Position numbers and translations under genes: made by a program. The notes below the pieces were generated by a model. The model worked only from the letters and a program-made list of their open reading frames with translations. It did not search any database and was not told where the DNA came from. Positions 1 to 8,578 of a stretch of DNA of 48,401 nt are shown piece by piece (within the stretch, counting starts at the first letter, position 1; every line of letters starts with the position of its first letter). The stretch comes from Gammaproteobacteria bacterium (GTDB taxonomy: Bacteria > Pseudomonadota > Gammaproteobacteria > SG8-11), in assembly GCA_024641505.1 (NCBI GenBank), contig JAHECY010000222.1:1-48401 (forward strand), given 5' to 3'.

Positions 1-555
1 GTAGGGGGGTTGCTGATGAATCCTGACGGTACCGAGCAAGGTGGCGGGCGGCGTGCCGTACCAACGCCATGGCGGTCGTTCGTTCATGCCTTCGGTTTAT
101 CGCGCCTGTCCAGTCGCTGGCCACGATTATTCAACGATTATCACAATACGGAACAATTTCTTCCGGATAAACCGATGGAAGTCGAAGCCATTTCAGGCGC
201 ATGCATGCTGGTCAAACGTGACGCCATCAAAGTGGTAGGATCCTGGGATGAACAGTATTTTCTACACTGTGAAGATCTCGACTGGTGTATGCGATTCCGC
301 CAGACGGGTTGGAAGATCGTGTTTGTACCCGATGCCACGGTAGTGCATCACAAAGGCACCTGCAGTCGTAGCCGGCCGATTTTCGTCGAATGGCACAAAC
401 ACCGGGGCATGATGCGGTTCTACCATAAATTTTTTCGCCACCAATACCCTGGCGTTCTGATGTGGCTGGTTAAACTCGCAGTGTGGATGCGTTTTTCCAT
501 ACTTACTTGCTATCACCTGGGTAGAAGTTTAACGAGGCTGGCCGGTGGCAAATGA
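1..555 (+). CDS. Glycosyltransferase family 2, rhamnosyltransferase-like (5' partial)
   Basis: The frame is open from the first base, so the N-terminal nucleotide-binding half lies outside the window and about 184 residues remain. The visible part has the NPDGTEQ and RRxxPTPWRSF segments, then SGACMLVKRDA and the acidic HCEDLDWCMRFR stretch. These are typical of the C-terminal half of GT2 enzymes of the rhamnosyltransferase type, where the ED pair belongs to the active site. The last 40 residues are hydrophobic and basic (WLVKLAVWMRF), which suggests membrane association. By family, it would transfer a nucleotide-activated sugar to a lipid-linked glycan at the cytoplasmic face. It overlaps the next gene by 11 bases, so the two are probably co-translated. 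The sugar specificity cannot be read from the sequence. Confidence 0.85.
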   Translation, partial: VGGLLMNPDGTEQGGGRRAVPTPWRSFVHAFGLSRLSSRWPRLFNDYHNTEQFLPDKPMEVEAISGACMLVKRDAIKVVGSWDEQYFLHCEDLDWCMRFRQTGWKIVFVPDATVVHHKGTCSRSRPIFVEWHKHRGMMRFYHKFFRHQYPGVLMWLVKLAVWMRFSILTCYHLGRSLTRLAGGK

Positions 556-1444
556 AACAATTCTTGTCAGCGGCGCCACTAGCATCATAGGTGAATTCCT
601 GCTGGCACGTTTACAGAAAACCGAAAGTACCATAATCGCCATTTCACGGCAACTCCATCCCTCGTCGAACAATACCGATAGACTATACTGGCACGCTCAT
701 CCAAGGAAGCTGCAGAACGTCGACGTCTCGATCTTGATTCATCTGGCGCCTATCTGGGTATTACCCGATATCCTGACAACACTTGCACCGGGTAGCGTTC
801 ACCGCTTGATAGTCTTCAGCTCTACCAGTCGATATACCAAAGTATCTTCGAGCAGTACTTATGAACAAGCCATCGCTAATAAGCTGATCGCGTCAGAAGC
901 GTGGATGGAGCAATGGTGCCAGGAAAACGCAGTCCATTGGACGATGTTCAGACCAACCATGATTTACGCGCCGGGTAGGGACCATAATGTCACTACGATA
1001 GACGCATTTATTCGCCGGTGGGGATTTTTTCCTTTGGTCGGCCCAGGTGCTGGATTACGCCAACCGGTATATGCCGATGACCTGGCAAAAGCTTGCCTGA
1101 ATGTCCTGCATCGACGGGAGACTTTTAATAAATCCTATAACTTGGGAGGAGGGGAGATTCTGACATTCCGAGAGCTGTTGACCGAAATTGCCGGTGCTCA
1201 TGATAAATCCCTGCGCATCCTACGACTGCCTTTTAGCTTATTCAGCGCGCTTATAAAACCCGCGAGATTACTGCCTGGACTACGACATATCAACGCCGAG
1301 ATGCTCAAGCGAACGGAACAAAATCTGGTTTTCGATACCACGGATGCGGTTAAGGATTTTGGCTATGCCCCTCGACCGTTTCGCCCGCTTCGTGACATTG
1401 GTGAAACGGAAGAAAGCTATCGCTTGTCTTCCCGGTACCGGTAA
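545..1444 (+). CDS. Atypical extended SDR (NAD-dependent epimerase/dehydratase family) next to wbpL
   Basis: A 299-residue protein with a GTG start inside the end of the preceding gene. The N-terminus forms a Rossmann strand-turn, but the glycine motif is G10-ATS-II-G16, with serine where the middle glycine is usual. The active-site region reads STYEQAIANK, so the YxxxK pair is not in register. Downstream, FRPTMIYAPGRD, RQPVYADDLA and NLGGGE are ordinary extended-SDR landmarks. I recognise this as a group of SDR-like proteins often found beside WbpL-type genes in gammaproteobacteria. By context it acts in O-antigen sugar modification, perhaps as a keto-reductase or epimerase. The degraded catalytic motifs also allow a non-catalytic or altered role. 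It is followed after 36 bases by the WbpL-like gene. Confidence 0.8.
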   Translation: MANETILVSGATSIIGEFLLARLQKTESTIIAISRQLHPSSNNTDRLYWHAHPRKLQNVDVSILIHLAPIWVLPDILTTLAPGSVHRLIVFSSTSRYTKVSSSSTYEQAIANKLIASEAWMEQWCQENAVHWTMFRPTMIYAPGRDHNVTTIDAFIRRWGFFPLVGPGAGLRQPVYADDLAKACLNVLHRRETFNKSYNLGGGEILTFRELLTEIAGAHDKSLRILRLPFSLFSALIKPARLLPGLRHINAEMLKRTEQNLVFDTTDAVKDFGYAPRPFRPLRDIGETEESYRLSSRYR

Positions 1445-1480
1445 TGGTTTATTGATTGTGAAACAGGTTAAGAAGCGTAA

Positions 1481-2512
1481 ATGAACTTCGCTACACCTGT
1501 CGGGCAATGGGTATTTCTTGCACTGCTATTTATAGCGTCGTTAAGCTTGGTATGGCTTTTCGGGCGCTATGCGCATGCAGCAGGTCTGTTGGATACACCA
1601 AACGAACGGTCTTCACATGTGGTCGAAACCGCCCGTGGTGGTGGTAGTGTGTTCGTGGTGCTATGGACAATATCCGTGGTGGGTTTGTCCTTCTATAGCG
1701 ATATTGACCTTATCTTTGTGCAATTACTTTTGCCTGGTCCCTTGCTTGTTGCATTTATCGGGTACCTGGATGATCACAAACACATCCCGGTCAAATATCG
1801 AATTGCTGTTCAACTGGTTGCTGCAGGGTTGATTCTATTTGTCACGGGGAGCTATAGCACCATTAACCTTGGATTTTCACATATTGAACTCGGGCTACTA
1901 GCAGGAACACCAGTAGCATTGTTTGCAATAGTATGGTCAATAAACTTGTTTAATTTCATGGATGGCACCGACGGCATCGCCAGTGCTGAAGCAATCTTTG
2001 TGCTGTTATTCGGTGGTGTGTTTTTGTGGCAAGCCGGTGGTAGGTTTTTAGCACTCACCTGTTGGATATTAGTAGCCTGTGTCGCGGGTTTTCTCTGGTG
2101 GAATTGGCCGAAAGCGAAAATATTCATGGGGGATGTCGGTAGCGGTTTTCTGGGATGTGTCATTGCTGTTTACGCGATAGTTGGGGATAAATGGTATGGT
2201 GTACCAGTAATATTATGGATTATGTTATATGGATTGTTTTTTTATGACGCCAGCATAACACTAATACGGCGTACTTTAGGGGGGCAGCATTGGCATCTGG
2301 CTCATCGTGAGCATGCTTACCAACGTTTGCATCACACTGCAAAATGGTCACATGGAAAAATACTTGGGGGTGCAATTGCCATAAATACCATTCTGGCCAT
2401 GACGTCAATATGCTCTTATTTAACAGCGAGTTATCTACTACCCATATTCTACGTCGTCACTATTTTAACTATAACTTATCTTTGGGTTGAGTGGGTATGT
2501 TGGCGAAGTTGA
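1481..2512 (+). CDS. wbpL: WbpL/WecA-type undecaprenyl-phosphate sugar-1-phosphate transferase
   Basis: A 343-residue polytopic membrane protein of the MraY/WecA superfamily (polyprenyl-phosphate glycosyl-1-phosphate transferases, formally called glycosyltransferase family 4). Hallmarks visible are GYLDDHKH (D97, D98), the NLFNFMDGTDGIAS loop with D161, GDVGSGFLG, and the cytoplasmic HREHAYQRL motif typical of WbpL-like members. It would start O-unit synthesis by moving a UDP-N-acetylhexosamine phosphate (in Pseudomonas, FucNAc or QuiNAc) onto undecaprenyl phosphate at the inner membrane. WbpM- and WbpV-like genes downstream fit that substrate. It is the last gene before the AT-rich glycosyltransferase block. 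The symbol is by resemblance, and WecA-like GlcNAc specificity is not excluded. Confidence 0.88.
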   Translation: MNFATPVGQWVFLALLFIASLSLVWLFGRYAHAAGLLDTPNERSSHVVETARGGGSVFVVLWTISVVGLSFYSDIDLIFVQLLLPGPLLVAFIGYLDDHKHIPVKYRIAVQLVAAGLILFVTGSYSTINLGFSHIELGLLAGTPVALFAIVWSINLFNFMDGTDGIASAEAIFVLLFGGVFLWQAGGRFLALTCWILVACVAGFLWWNWPKAKIFMGDVGSGFLGCVIAVYAIVGDKWYGVPVILWIMLYGLFFYDASITLIRRTLGGQHWHLAHREHAYQRLHHTAKWSHGKILGGAIAINTILAMTSICSYLTASYLLPIFYVVTILTITYLWVEWVCWRS

Positions 2513-2620
2513 ATACAGTTAATTCTTGATATACGCTGTAATTGATTGAAATGAATTATTCTTCTTCATTTATTACATGTACTTAATTTCTGTAATATCG
2601 ATAACTATTAGGCTAAAAAG

Positions 2621-2643
2621 ATTACGTACGCGTAATATTTTTT
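2621..2643 (+). terminator. Weak hairpin plus T-run before the AT-rich block
   Basis: ATTACG, loop TACG, CGTAAT (2621-2636), followed by TTTTTT (2638-2643). The arrangement resembles an intrinsic terminator or attenuator between wbpL and the next glycosyltransferase, but the stem is only six AT-rich pairs. The surrounding 152-base gap (2513-2664) is strongly AT-rich and shows no gene. Confidence 0.3.
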
Positions 2644-2664
2644 CATACATTTAATTCATGCTCC

Positions 2665-3729
2665 ATGGTAAGTGTACCCATGACCAGAACTAGACTTTCA
2701 GTATGTATTCCAGCCTACAATAGGTCACAATATCTGTCATCTCTACTGGATTCCATATTTGACCAGACGTATCAGGATTTTGAAATCATTATATGCGAAG
2801 ATGATTCTCCTGAACGCGTTCACATCAGAGCAGTCATTGAGACGTATGCAAAAAAATATCCTTGTGTAATCAAATATATTGAAAATGAAACCAACCTGGG
2901 ATACGACGGCAATTTACGGAAATTATTAAACATTGCGAGTGGTGAGTACTGTTTGTTATTGGGAAATGATGACTTGTTGGCACCCAATGCGCTTGCGGTG
3001 GTCGCTGCCGCCGTGACCCGTCACCCGAATATCGGTGTTTTGCTTAGAAGCTATGCTACCTTTGATGGCACTCCCGACAATATTGTTCAGACATGCAGAT
3101 ATTTTGATAAAGAAAGAATTTTTAGCGCCGGTGAAGAAACAGTGGCAACTTTTTTCAGGCGATCCGTCGTTATTTCCGGTCTCGTCATTCATCGTGATTC
3201 CGCCGAGAAATACGCAACCGAAGAATTTGATGGCAATCTACTGTATCAACTCTATCTTATTGCAAGAATATTGCTTGAAATGGACGGCCTATTCTCGCCG
3301 GAAATTCTCGCATATTATCGTTTAGGTGGTGTACCCGATTTTGGCAATAACATTAACGAGAGAGGAAAATATATTCCGAGGCAAATCACTCCTAACTCCT
3401 CTTTAGAATTCATTAGTGGCATGTTAAAGATTGCCGCCCACGTGGAAGCTAACCAGGAAGTAGCTATTTATCATAAAATATTACATGATATCGGAAACTA
3501 TTCTTACCCCATACTTGCAATTCAAGCACGGTTGCCCCTTTTCCACTTTCTAAAATATTGCTTGAATTTGAGTAAATTGGGACTTTGGCAGAATGGGTTA
3601 TTCTTCATTTATATCGTTTCACTTTTAACGCTTGGTACACGCGGTTCAAATTGGTTGATTCAATTTATCAAAGCGAAATATGGGCATACTCCTGTTCTGG
3701 GGCGTGTATTTACCGGCCGTACATTATGA
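2665..3729 (+). CDS. Glycosyltransferase family 2
   Basis: A GT-A fold enzyme of about 350 residues. The N-terminus LSVCIPAYNRSQYL is the classic GT2 first strand, followed by FEIIICEDDSPE (first acidic motif) and the LLLGNDDLLAP stretch, where the NDD supplies the metal/nucleotide-binding DxD equivalent. The C-terminal third is more hydrophobic (LFFIYIVSLLTLGT). Translation may begin at 2665 or at the second in-frame ATG at 2680, which sits directly before the conserved strand. Neither has a strong ribosome binding site. It is the first gene of the AT-rich part of the cluster and probably adds one sugar of the O-unit. The donor and acceptor sugars cannot be told. Confidence 0.88.
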   Translation: MVSVPMTRTRLSVCIPAYNRSQYLSSLLDSIFDQTYQDFEIIICEDDSPERVHIRAVIETYAKKYPCVIKYIENETNLGYDGNLRKLLNIASGEYCLLLGNDDLLAPNALAVVAAAVTRHPNIGVLLRSYATFDGTPDNIVQTCRYFDKERIFSAGEETVATFFRRSVVISGLVIHRDSAEKYATEEFDGNLLYQLYLIARILLEMDGLFSPEILAYYRLGGVPDFGNNINERGKYIPRQITPNSSLEFISGMLKIAAHVEANQEVAIYHKILHDIGNYSYPILAIQARLPLFHFLKYCLNLSKLGLWQNGLFFIYIVSLLTLGTRGSNWLIQFIKAKYGHTPVLGRVFTGRTL

Positions 3730-3771
3730 CTTTTCTGTCATAATTACCCATAGTAATTGTCAATTTTCAAC

Positions 3772-5244
3772 ATGATTTACTCACCTGCGTCCTCAATTCT
3801 TTTAAAAGTTAAGCACAACATTATTGCAAACTATGCTGGTATGGCGTGGTTGATGGCCCTGCAGATTTTGACCATACCAATTTACCTCAAGCTTCTAGGA
3901 CCGGAGCAATGGGGTATATTAACGGCCTGCATGACCGTCTATGCATTGATGAGCCTTTTAGACGCAGGCATGTCACAGGTGTTTCCTCGGGAAGTGGCAA
4001 TTAGATATCGAGAACATGGAAGCAGTAAGTCATTGGCGGATTTATTTTATGGATTTGAGCGCATTTACTGGATTTTAGGACTGCTCGGATCTGTTGTCAT
4101 TTTCATCTCAGCCGATTTTATTACAAGAAACTGGTTGAATATCGACAGTGAGTTAATTGCAACCGCTAAACATTCCCTGATGTTGCTCGGTCTGCAATTT
4201 TTATTTCAATTCCCCAGCGCTTGTTTTACAAGTTTATTGAATGGAATCCAAGCTCACAAAAGATTGAACAAGCTTCAAGTATTCTTCACAACCACGAGGC
4301 ATATTACTGCAGCGTTATCTCTTTATTTTATAAACCACTCAATAATCGTCTATCAACTATGCTTTTTAATCGTAACTATAATCGAGTTTCTTTATCTGCG
4401 GCGTCTCTCTTGGATAATAGTCGAGTATCGAAGAAGAGATTTATCCTGGAACTCCATTGAGATGCGCAAAGTCATGAGATTCTCCATAAATATGGCTGCC
4501 GCTGTTATGATTGGGATGCTTACAGTACAAATTGATAGAATTATACTAAGCAAATTGATACCGATAGAGCGATTTGGATACTATGTTATAGCCAGTCAAG
4601 TTGCTATGGCATTAATGCAAATTAGTTACCCCATAACCAAAGCACTATATCCTGAAATGTGCAAACTTAAAAATGCGGGGCGTCAGATTGTAACTGAAAA
4701 TAGAAAATTACTCGCCATCCTTTCCTTGGCAATCATCCCAATCGCCTCGGTTTTTATTATGTTTTCACACCAGCTCATGACTTTTTGGTTACACAATATC
4801 GAAGCAAGCTCGGTAGTGAGCCCCATACTTTCCCTTTTAGTCGGATGCATTGTAATAAATGTTTACTATCAAGTCGCTTACATAAACTGGTTAGTCGATG
4901 GCAATGGTAAAATGGTACTACTTGTCAACGTAACCAGCATGATTCTCATATTGGCTACTTTGAAGCCTGTTGTTGCGCAATTTGGTGTTATCGGGGCTCC
5001 TATCAGTTGGTTCATTCTCAATAGTGTTGGGTATCTAATTGGATATTTTTCACTAGTAAAACATAAAAAAATTGGTTTCCCTGATGCACTAAAATGCTCG
5101 TTTGTAATACTGCTTATGCTTTCCTTCGTCCCTTTTGCAATCACACATGACTTTGGATATATATTTAAAATCTGTGCGATATTGGTTATTTTACTTCTAT
5201 CGGGAACCGTAGTGTATGGGAAACCCGTTTTCACAACTAAATAA
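3772..5244 (+). CDS. wzx: Wzx-like polysaccharide flippase (MATE/MOP superfamily)
   Basis: About 490 residues, nearly all in hydrophobic segments separated by short basic loops, as expected for a 12-14 helix Wzx O-unit flippase. The N-terminus has the family-like NYAGMAWLMALQILTIPIYLKLLGPEQWG stretch (helix 1 then an LGPEQWG turn); later segments include AVMIGMLTVQIDRIILSKL and ISYPITKALYPEM, with charges that Wzx uses in its central cavity. A TTG five codons upstream (3757) is possible, but ATG 3772 is preferred. It would move undecaprenyl-PP-linked O-units across the inner membrane. It overlaps or abuts the following DUF268 gene, suggesting one transcript. The family assignment is solid; the substrate is unknown. 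Confidence 0.88.
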   Translation: MIYSPASSILLKVKHNIIANYAGMAWLMALQILTIPIYLKLLGPEQWGILTACMTVYALMSLLDAGMSQVFPREVAIRYREHGSSKSLADLFYGFERIYWILGLLGSVVIFISADFITRNWLNIDSELIATAKHSLMLLGLQFLFQFPSACFTSLLNGIQAHKRLNKLQVFFTTTRHITAALSLYFINHSIIVYQLCFLIVTIIEFLYLRRLSWIIVEYRRRDLSWNSIEMRKVMRFSINMAAAVMIGMLTVQIDRIILSKLIPIERFGYYVIASQVAMALMQISYPITKALYPEMCKLKNAGRQIVTENRKLLAILSLAIIPIASVFIMFSHQLMTFWLHNIEASSVVSPILSLLVGCIVINVYYQVAYINWLVDGNGKMVLLVNVTSMILILATLKPVVAQFGVIGAPISWFILNSVGYLIGYFSLVKHKKIGFPDALKCSFVILLMLSFVPFAITHDFGYIFKICAILVILLLSGTVVYGKPVFTTK

Positions 5245-5254
5245 CTACAAATTT

Positions 5255-6022
5255 ATGAAACGAAATATCGCTTGGTGGTTATCTCAATTTGGTTTTCGTC
5301 CATTGGAAACTATCAACGCATTTCGTGAATTACCCAAAGTACTATTTGACTACCTCAAATTTCGGAGGATGAACAATGAATCAATCCGAGTTAGTTTTAC
5401 CCTACCTTGCTTGCATGACCGTGGCACGAGCAGTGGAGTCGCTTATGGCCATTATTTTCATCAGGATCTTTACGTCGCAAGGAAAATATTTAACCGCAAT
5501 CCAACAACACATGTAGACATCGGATCTCGTCTCGACGGATTCGTTGCGCACGTTGCCACATTTCGAGAGATCGAAATACTTGATATCAGGGATAGCTTTA
5601 ACAATATTCCCGGAATCCGATTCAATAAACTTGACTTGACTAACAGCCGTTCAAAATGTATCGAATATACAGATTCTTTATCGTGTTTACATGCATTAGA
5701 GCATTTTGGACTCGGGCGATACGGTGACCCGGTGGATCCGAATGGCCACCGCAAGGGACTTGCAAATATGATAAATATGCTCCTCCCTGAAGGTATTTTC
5801 TATTTATCGGTACCAATGGGGGAAGATCGAATTGAATTCAACGGTCATCGCATTTTTTCAATACCAACTGTAATGTCAATGTGCGATGATTTGCGGCTTA
5901 TTGAATTTGCCTGGGTCGGAGATGATGGTCATTTGTACGAATCAAATGACATGGACATAGTTAAAACTGAGAACTATTTTGGACAGCGTTATGGCTTGGG
6001 TATATATACATTCCAAAAATAA
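5255..6022 (+). CDS. DUF268 family protein (methyltransferase-like fold)
   Basis: A 255-residue protein from ATG 5255; an upstream in-frame ATG at 5216 would overlap the flippase gene by 29 bases. The HVDIGSRLDGFVAHVA segment, LDIRD, then SCLHALEHFGLGRYGDPVDPNGH are the conserved core of DUF268. These resemble a class I SAM-methyltransferase layout: a glycine loop, an acidic residue after strand 2, and a motif IV-like region (SLSCLHALEHFG). No enzymatic reaction has been firmly assigned to the family as far as I know. It has no signal peptide or membrane helix, so it should be cytoplasmic. Lying between flippase and glycosyltransferase genes, a role in modifying a sugar or lipid-linked intermediate is an inference. 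Confidence 0.8.
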   Translation: MKRNIAWWLSQFGFRPLETINAFRELPKVLFDYLKFRRMNNESIRVSFTLPCLHDRGTSSGVAYGHYFHQDLYVARKIFNRNPTTHVDIGSRLDGFVAHVATFREIEILDIRDSFNNIPGIRFNKLDLTNSRSKCIEYTDSLSCLHALEHFGLGRYGDPVDPNGHRKGLANMINMLLPEGIFYLSVPMGEDRIEFNGHRIFSIPTVMSMCDDLRLIEFAWVGDDGHLYESNDMDIVKTENYFGQRYGLGIYTFQK

Positions 6023-6132
6023 TCACCTTTGTTTTTCCGAATCAAATACGGAAGCCCAATATTCGTCCCAGATTAAGCGAGCCACTTACAACGCCTGCAT
6101 GACATCCATTGATCGCTAATACACATAAAAAA

Positions 6133-7395
6133 ATGTTGACTTTTAAACTGAAGAAATACGTAAGAAAACTTGCAAGCTCAAATCAAATAACTCGTCATCT
6201 TTGGTCCCGTTATCGGGAAGAGACGCTGCTGCATGAATACCGAAAACACCGTGCCTACTATTCCAATATCTGCAATAAAAATGCTTTGTGTTACGATGAA
6301 AATAATCAAATTAACAGTATTAGGAATACAATCAGCAAAAGAGGCTACACATGCAATACTAGGCGCATAGGAGAAATTCACACATTTGCCTTTATTCCGT
6401 CCGTTGGCTGGCATAATAGTTTACTGCCTGACTTACAAGAATTGGGCCCGTTAAGTGTGTTTGACTATACTCAATATGGTTACAGCATTGATAGCCTGTA
6501 TCAGGCTAATAAAAAAGCAATACTCATGAAAAAGGAAATTAACCAATTATTTTATTCCAAAGTAATGGAGGCACATTCGAAACAGCCTATCGACTGGATA
6601 TTTATCTATGCCAACGGATTTGAAATATCGTCTCCGACTTTAAGAAAAATTTCAGAAAACATAGGTGTACCTCTTGTCAATATGTGTTTAGATGACAAGC
6701 AATCGTGGACAGGGCCGTTTATGGGGGATCATTCCGCCGGACAAATCAGCATTTGCAAAGATTTTGACATATCCTGGACTTCCGCTAGGACCGCATGCGA
6801 ATGGTATCTTGGTGAGGGTGCGAATCCAATTTATTTACCTGAGGGTTTTGACATATCCCAATCTCCAGCAACCAAGTTAGAACCTGACATACCGGTAAGT
6901 TTCGTGGGCGGGTCGTATGGATATCGACCATTGGTAATTGATTATCTAAAGAAAAATCTGATACCTATTGAAGTATTTGGTAATGGTTGGCGCGAAGCCG
7001 GCTGGGCACTCAACCCCATAGATATTTATAGTCGCAGCTTAATAAATCTTGGTATGGGAGGAATTGGTTTTTCCGAGAAACTTACCAATGTTAAGGGGCG
7101 TGATTTTGAAATTCCGGCTGTCGGGAGTGGCGTCTATATTACGTCATTCAATTCTGACTTGGCTCAACATTTTGTGATTGGTAAAGAAATTGTTTGCTAC
7201 AGCAACCGTGATGAGCTATTAGAACTTATCCGGCACTATCTCACTCACCCTGATGAAGCGAAAGTCATCGCAAACAAAGGTCAGGAACGGTGCAACAAGG
7301 AACATCGTTGGTTACATCGATACCTACGTATCTGTGAGATTTTGGGTATAACTCAAGAACAGAATGGTTTTACGCTATATGATGGACTTTTATAG
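6133..7395 (+). CDS. CgeB-like glycosyltransferase (GT1/GT4-type C-terminal domain)
   Basis: About 420 residues from ATG 6133 (a TTG at 6109 would add eight). There is no signal peptide. The middle part (FIPSVGWHNSLLPDLQELGPLSVFDY) and the C-terminal GVYITSFNSDLAQHF, GKEIVCYSNRDELLELIRHYL and NKGQERCNKEHRWLHRY segments match the CgeB/Glyco_trans_1_2 type of GT-B enzyme. In these, the aspartate/glutamate of the last segments helps hold the nucleotide sugar. It is an unusual transferase type for an O-antigen cluster but is found in some. The gene is AT-rich like its neighbours. The donor sugar is unknown. A 250-base gap separates it from the next glycosyltransferase gene. Confidence 0.75.
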   Translation: MLTFKLKKYVRKLASSNQITRHLWSRYREETLLHEYRKHRAYYSNICNKNALCYDENNQINSIRNTISKRGYTCNTRRIGEIHTFAFIPSVGWHNSLLPDLQELGPLSVFDYTQYGYSIDSLYQANKKAILMKKEINQLFYSKVMEAHSKQPIDWIFIYANGFEISSPTLRKISENIGVPLVNMCLDDKQSWTGPFMGDHSAGQISICKDFDISWTSARTACEWYLGEGANPIYLPEGFDISQSPATKLEPDIPVSFVGGSYGYRPLVIDYLKKNLIPIEVFGNGWREAGWALNPIDIYSRSLINLGMGGIGFSEKLTNVKGRDFEIPAVGSGVYITSFNSDLAQHFVIGKEIVCYSNRDELLELIRHYLTHPDEAKVIANKGQERCNKEHRWLHRYLRICEILGITQEQNGFTLYDGLL

Positions 7396-7517
7396 CGGCA
7401 GTGAATACACGTACGTGGCGGGTTATCGATAAACATTCGCAAGGCAACCGTGAATTTGCTACTTAGTGATATTATTAAAACGTTGCTATTACCTTGTTGA
7501 ATTAATTTTTGGAATTC

Positions 7518-7546
7518 TTGACCAACTGGTGTTTTCCATTTATTAA
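7518..7546 (+). promoter_or_regulatory. Putative internal sigma-70 promoter
   Basis: TTGACC (7518-7523), a 17-base spacer, then TATTAA (7541-7546), in the 250-base gap before the GT2 gene at 7646. It is a good match to the consensus and spacing. In AT-rich DNA such matches also occur by chance, so the call is tentative. It could give the distal half of the cluster its own transcript. The rest of the gap shows no gene. Confidence 0.35.
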
Positions 7547-7645
7547 CCCATGACATAACCTAGCAACCTGCTCGAAGCAGATCCAATCATTGGATAATTT
7601 GCATTACTATTAATTCGTGGTAGTCAAAGAAAAAGTAGGTGAGTT

Positions 7646-8578
7646 GTGACTGATCTAGTTAGCGTTATTATCCCATCATATAATTGCTCGTCGACAATCA
7701 CACGTGCTATTGACAGCGTTCTAAGTCAGAAAAATGTAATCCTGGAAGTCATAGTAGTCGATGATGGTTCTACTGACGACACCATCGCCAAGCTAGAAAC
7801 ATACTCTAGCAGTATTACCGTAATCACCATTAAAAACTCTGGACCCGCTACGGCTAGAAATACCGGCATTACGGCATCGAATGGTAACTTCATTGCGTTT
7901 CTTGATGCTGACGATGAGTGGTTGCCTTACAAATTGTCAGAACAGTTAAAGATATTTCACGACTCACCAAACGTTGGAATGGTAAGTAGTGCCGCGGAGC
8001 AAATTGACGCGGACGGCAACATAGTTGTTTCTTGCGCAAGGCACCTGCAAGGGACGCTTAAAACATTGCTCTTTTATGAAAACCCCATCATAACAAGCTC
8101 CGTAATTCTTAGGGGAGAAATATTACGGGACTACGGCGCTAATTTTTGCGAAAAACTTAGACTAGCGGAAGATTGGCAGCTATGGATAAGACTTTCCGCA
8201 ATAACGGAAATCGTTGTCTTGCCTAGGATTTTTGTCCGTTATCATATTCACAGTTCAAATCTTACTAAGGAATTTAGCGCCGAGGAAGTATATGAATCAT
8301 ACATTGACATGTATGATTCCTTGCGTGATGATCCAATGTTAATGGACTACGCAATCGCCAATTGGAAGAAATTGCAAAACAACGCAATGTATCTGCTGAG
8401 TTACCACTACTTTGGCATTGGCAACTCATTTATCGCAAGAAATATTATGTTGAAGGCAATATTGTTGATGCCGTCTAATTTATTTCGTAAGTCAACGCTT
8501 TGGATTCTTTTGGGAATGCCGCGATTAAGAAACGCTTTAAAAAAACTACATAATGTCTACATCAGGCATCAACAATGA
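7646..8578 (+). CDS. Glycosyltransferase family 2
   Basis: A 310-residue GT-A enzyme with a GTG start preceded by a purine-rich AAAAGTAGGTGAG ribosome binding region. VSVIIPSYNCSSTITRAIDS is the first Rossmann-like strand, IVVDDGSTDDT the nucleotide-contacting acidic motif, NSGPATARNTGI the next conserved loop and AFLDADDEW the DxD metal site. LRLAEDWQLWIRL carries the ED motif that usually provides the catalytic base. All catalytic landmarks of GT2 are therefore present. The C-terminus is basic. Its stop overlaps the start of the polymerase gene in an ATGA arrangement, so the two are translationally coupled. It probably adds one sugar to the lipid-linked O-unit; specificity is unknown. Confidence 0.9.
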   Translation: MTDLVSVIIPSYNCSSTITRAIDSVLSQKNVILEVIVVDDGSTDDTIAKLETYSSSITVITIKNSGPATARNTGITASNGNFIAFLDADDEWLPYKLSEQLKIFHDSPNVGMVSSAAEQIDADGNIVVSCARHLQGTLKTLLFYENPIITSSVILRGEILRDYGANFCEKLRLAEDWQLWIRLSAITEIVVLPRIFVRYHIHSSNLTKEFSAEEVYESYIDMYDSLRDDPMLMDYAIANWKKLQNNAMYLLSYHYFGIGNSFIARNIMLKAILLMPSNLFRKSTLWILLGMPRLRNALKKLHNVYIRHQQ

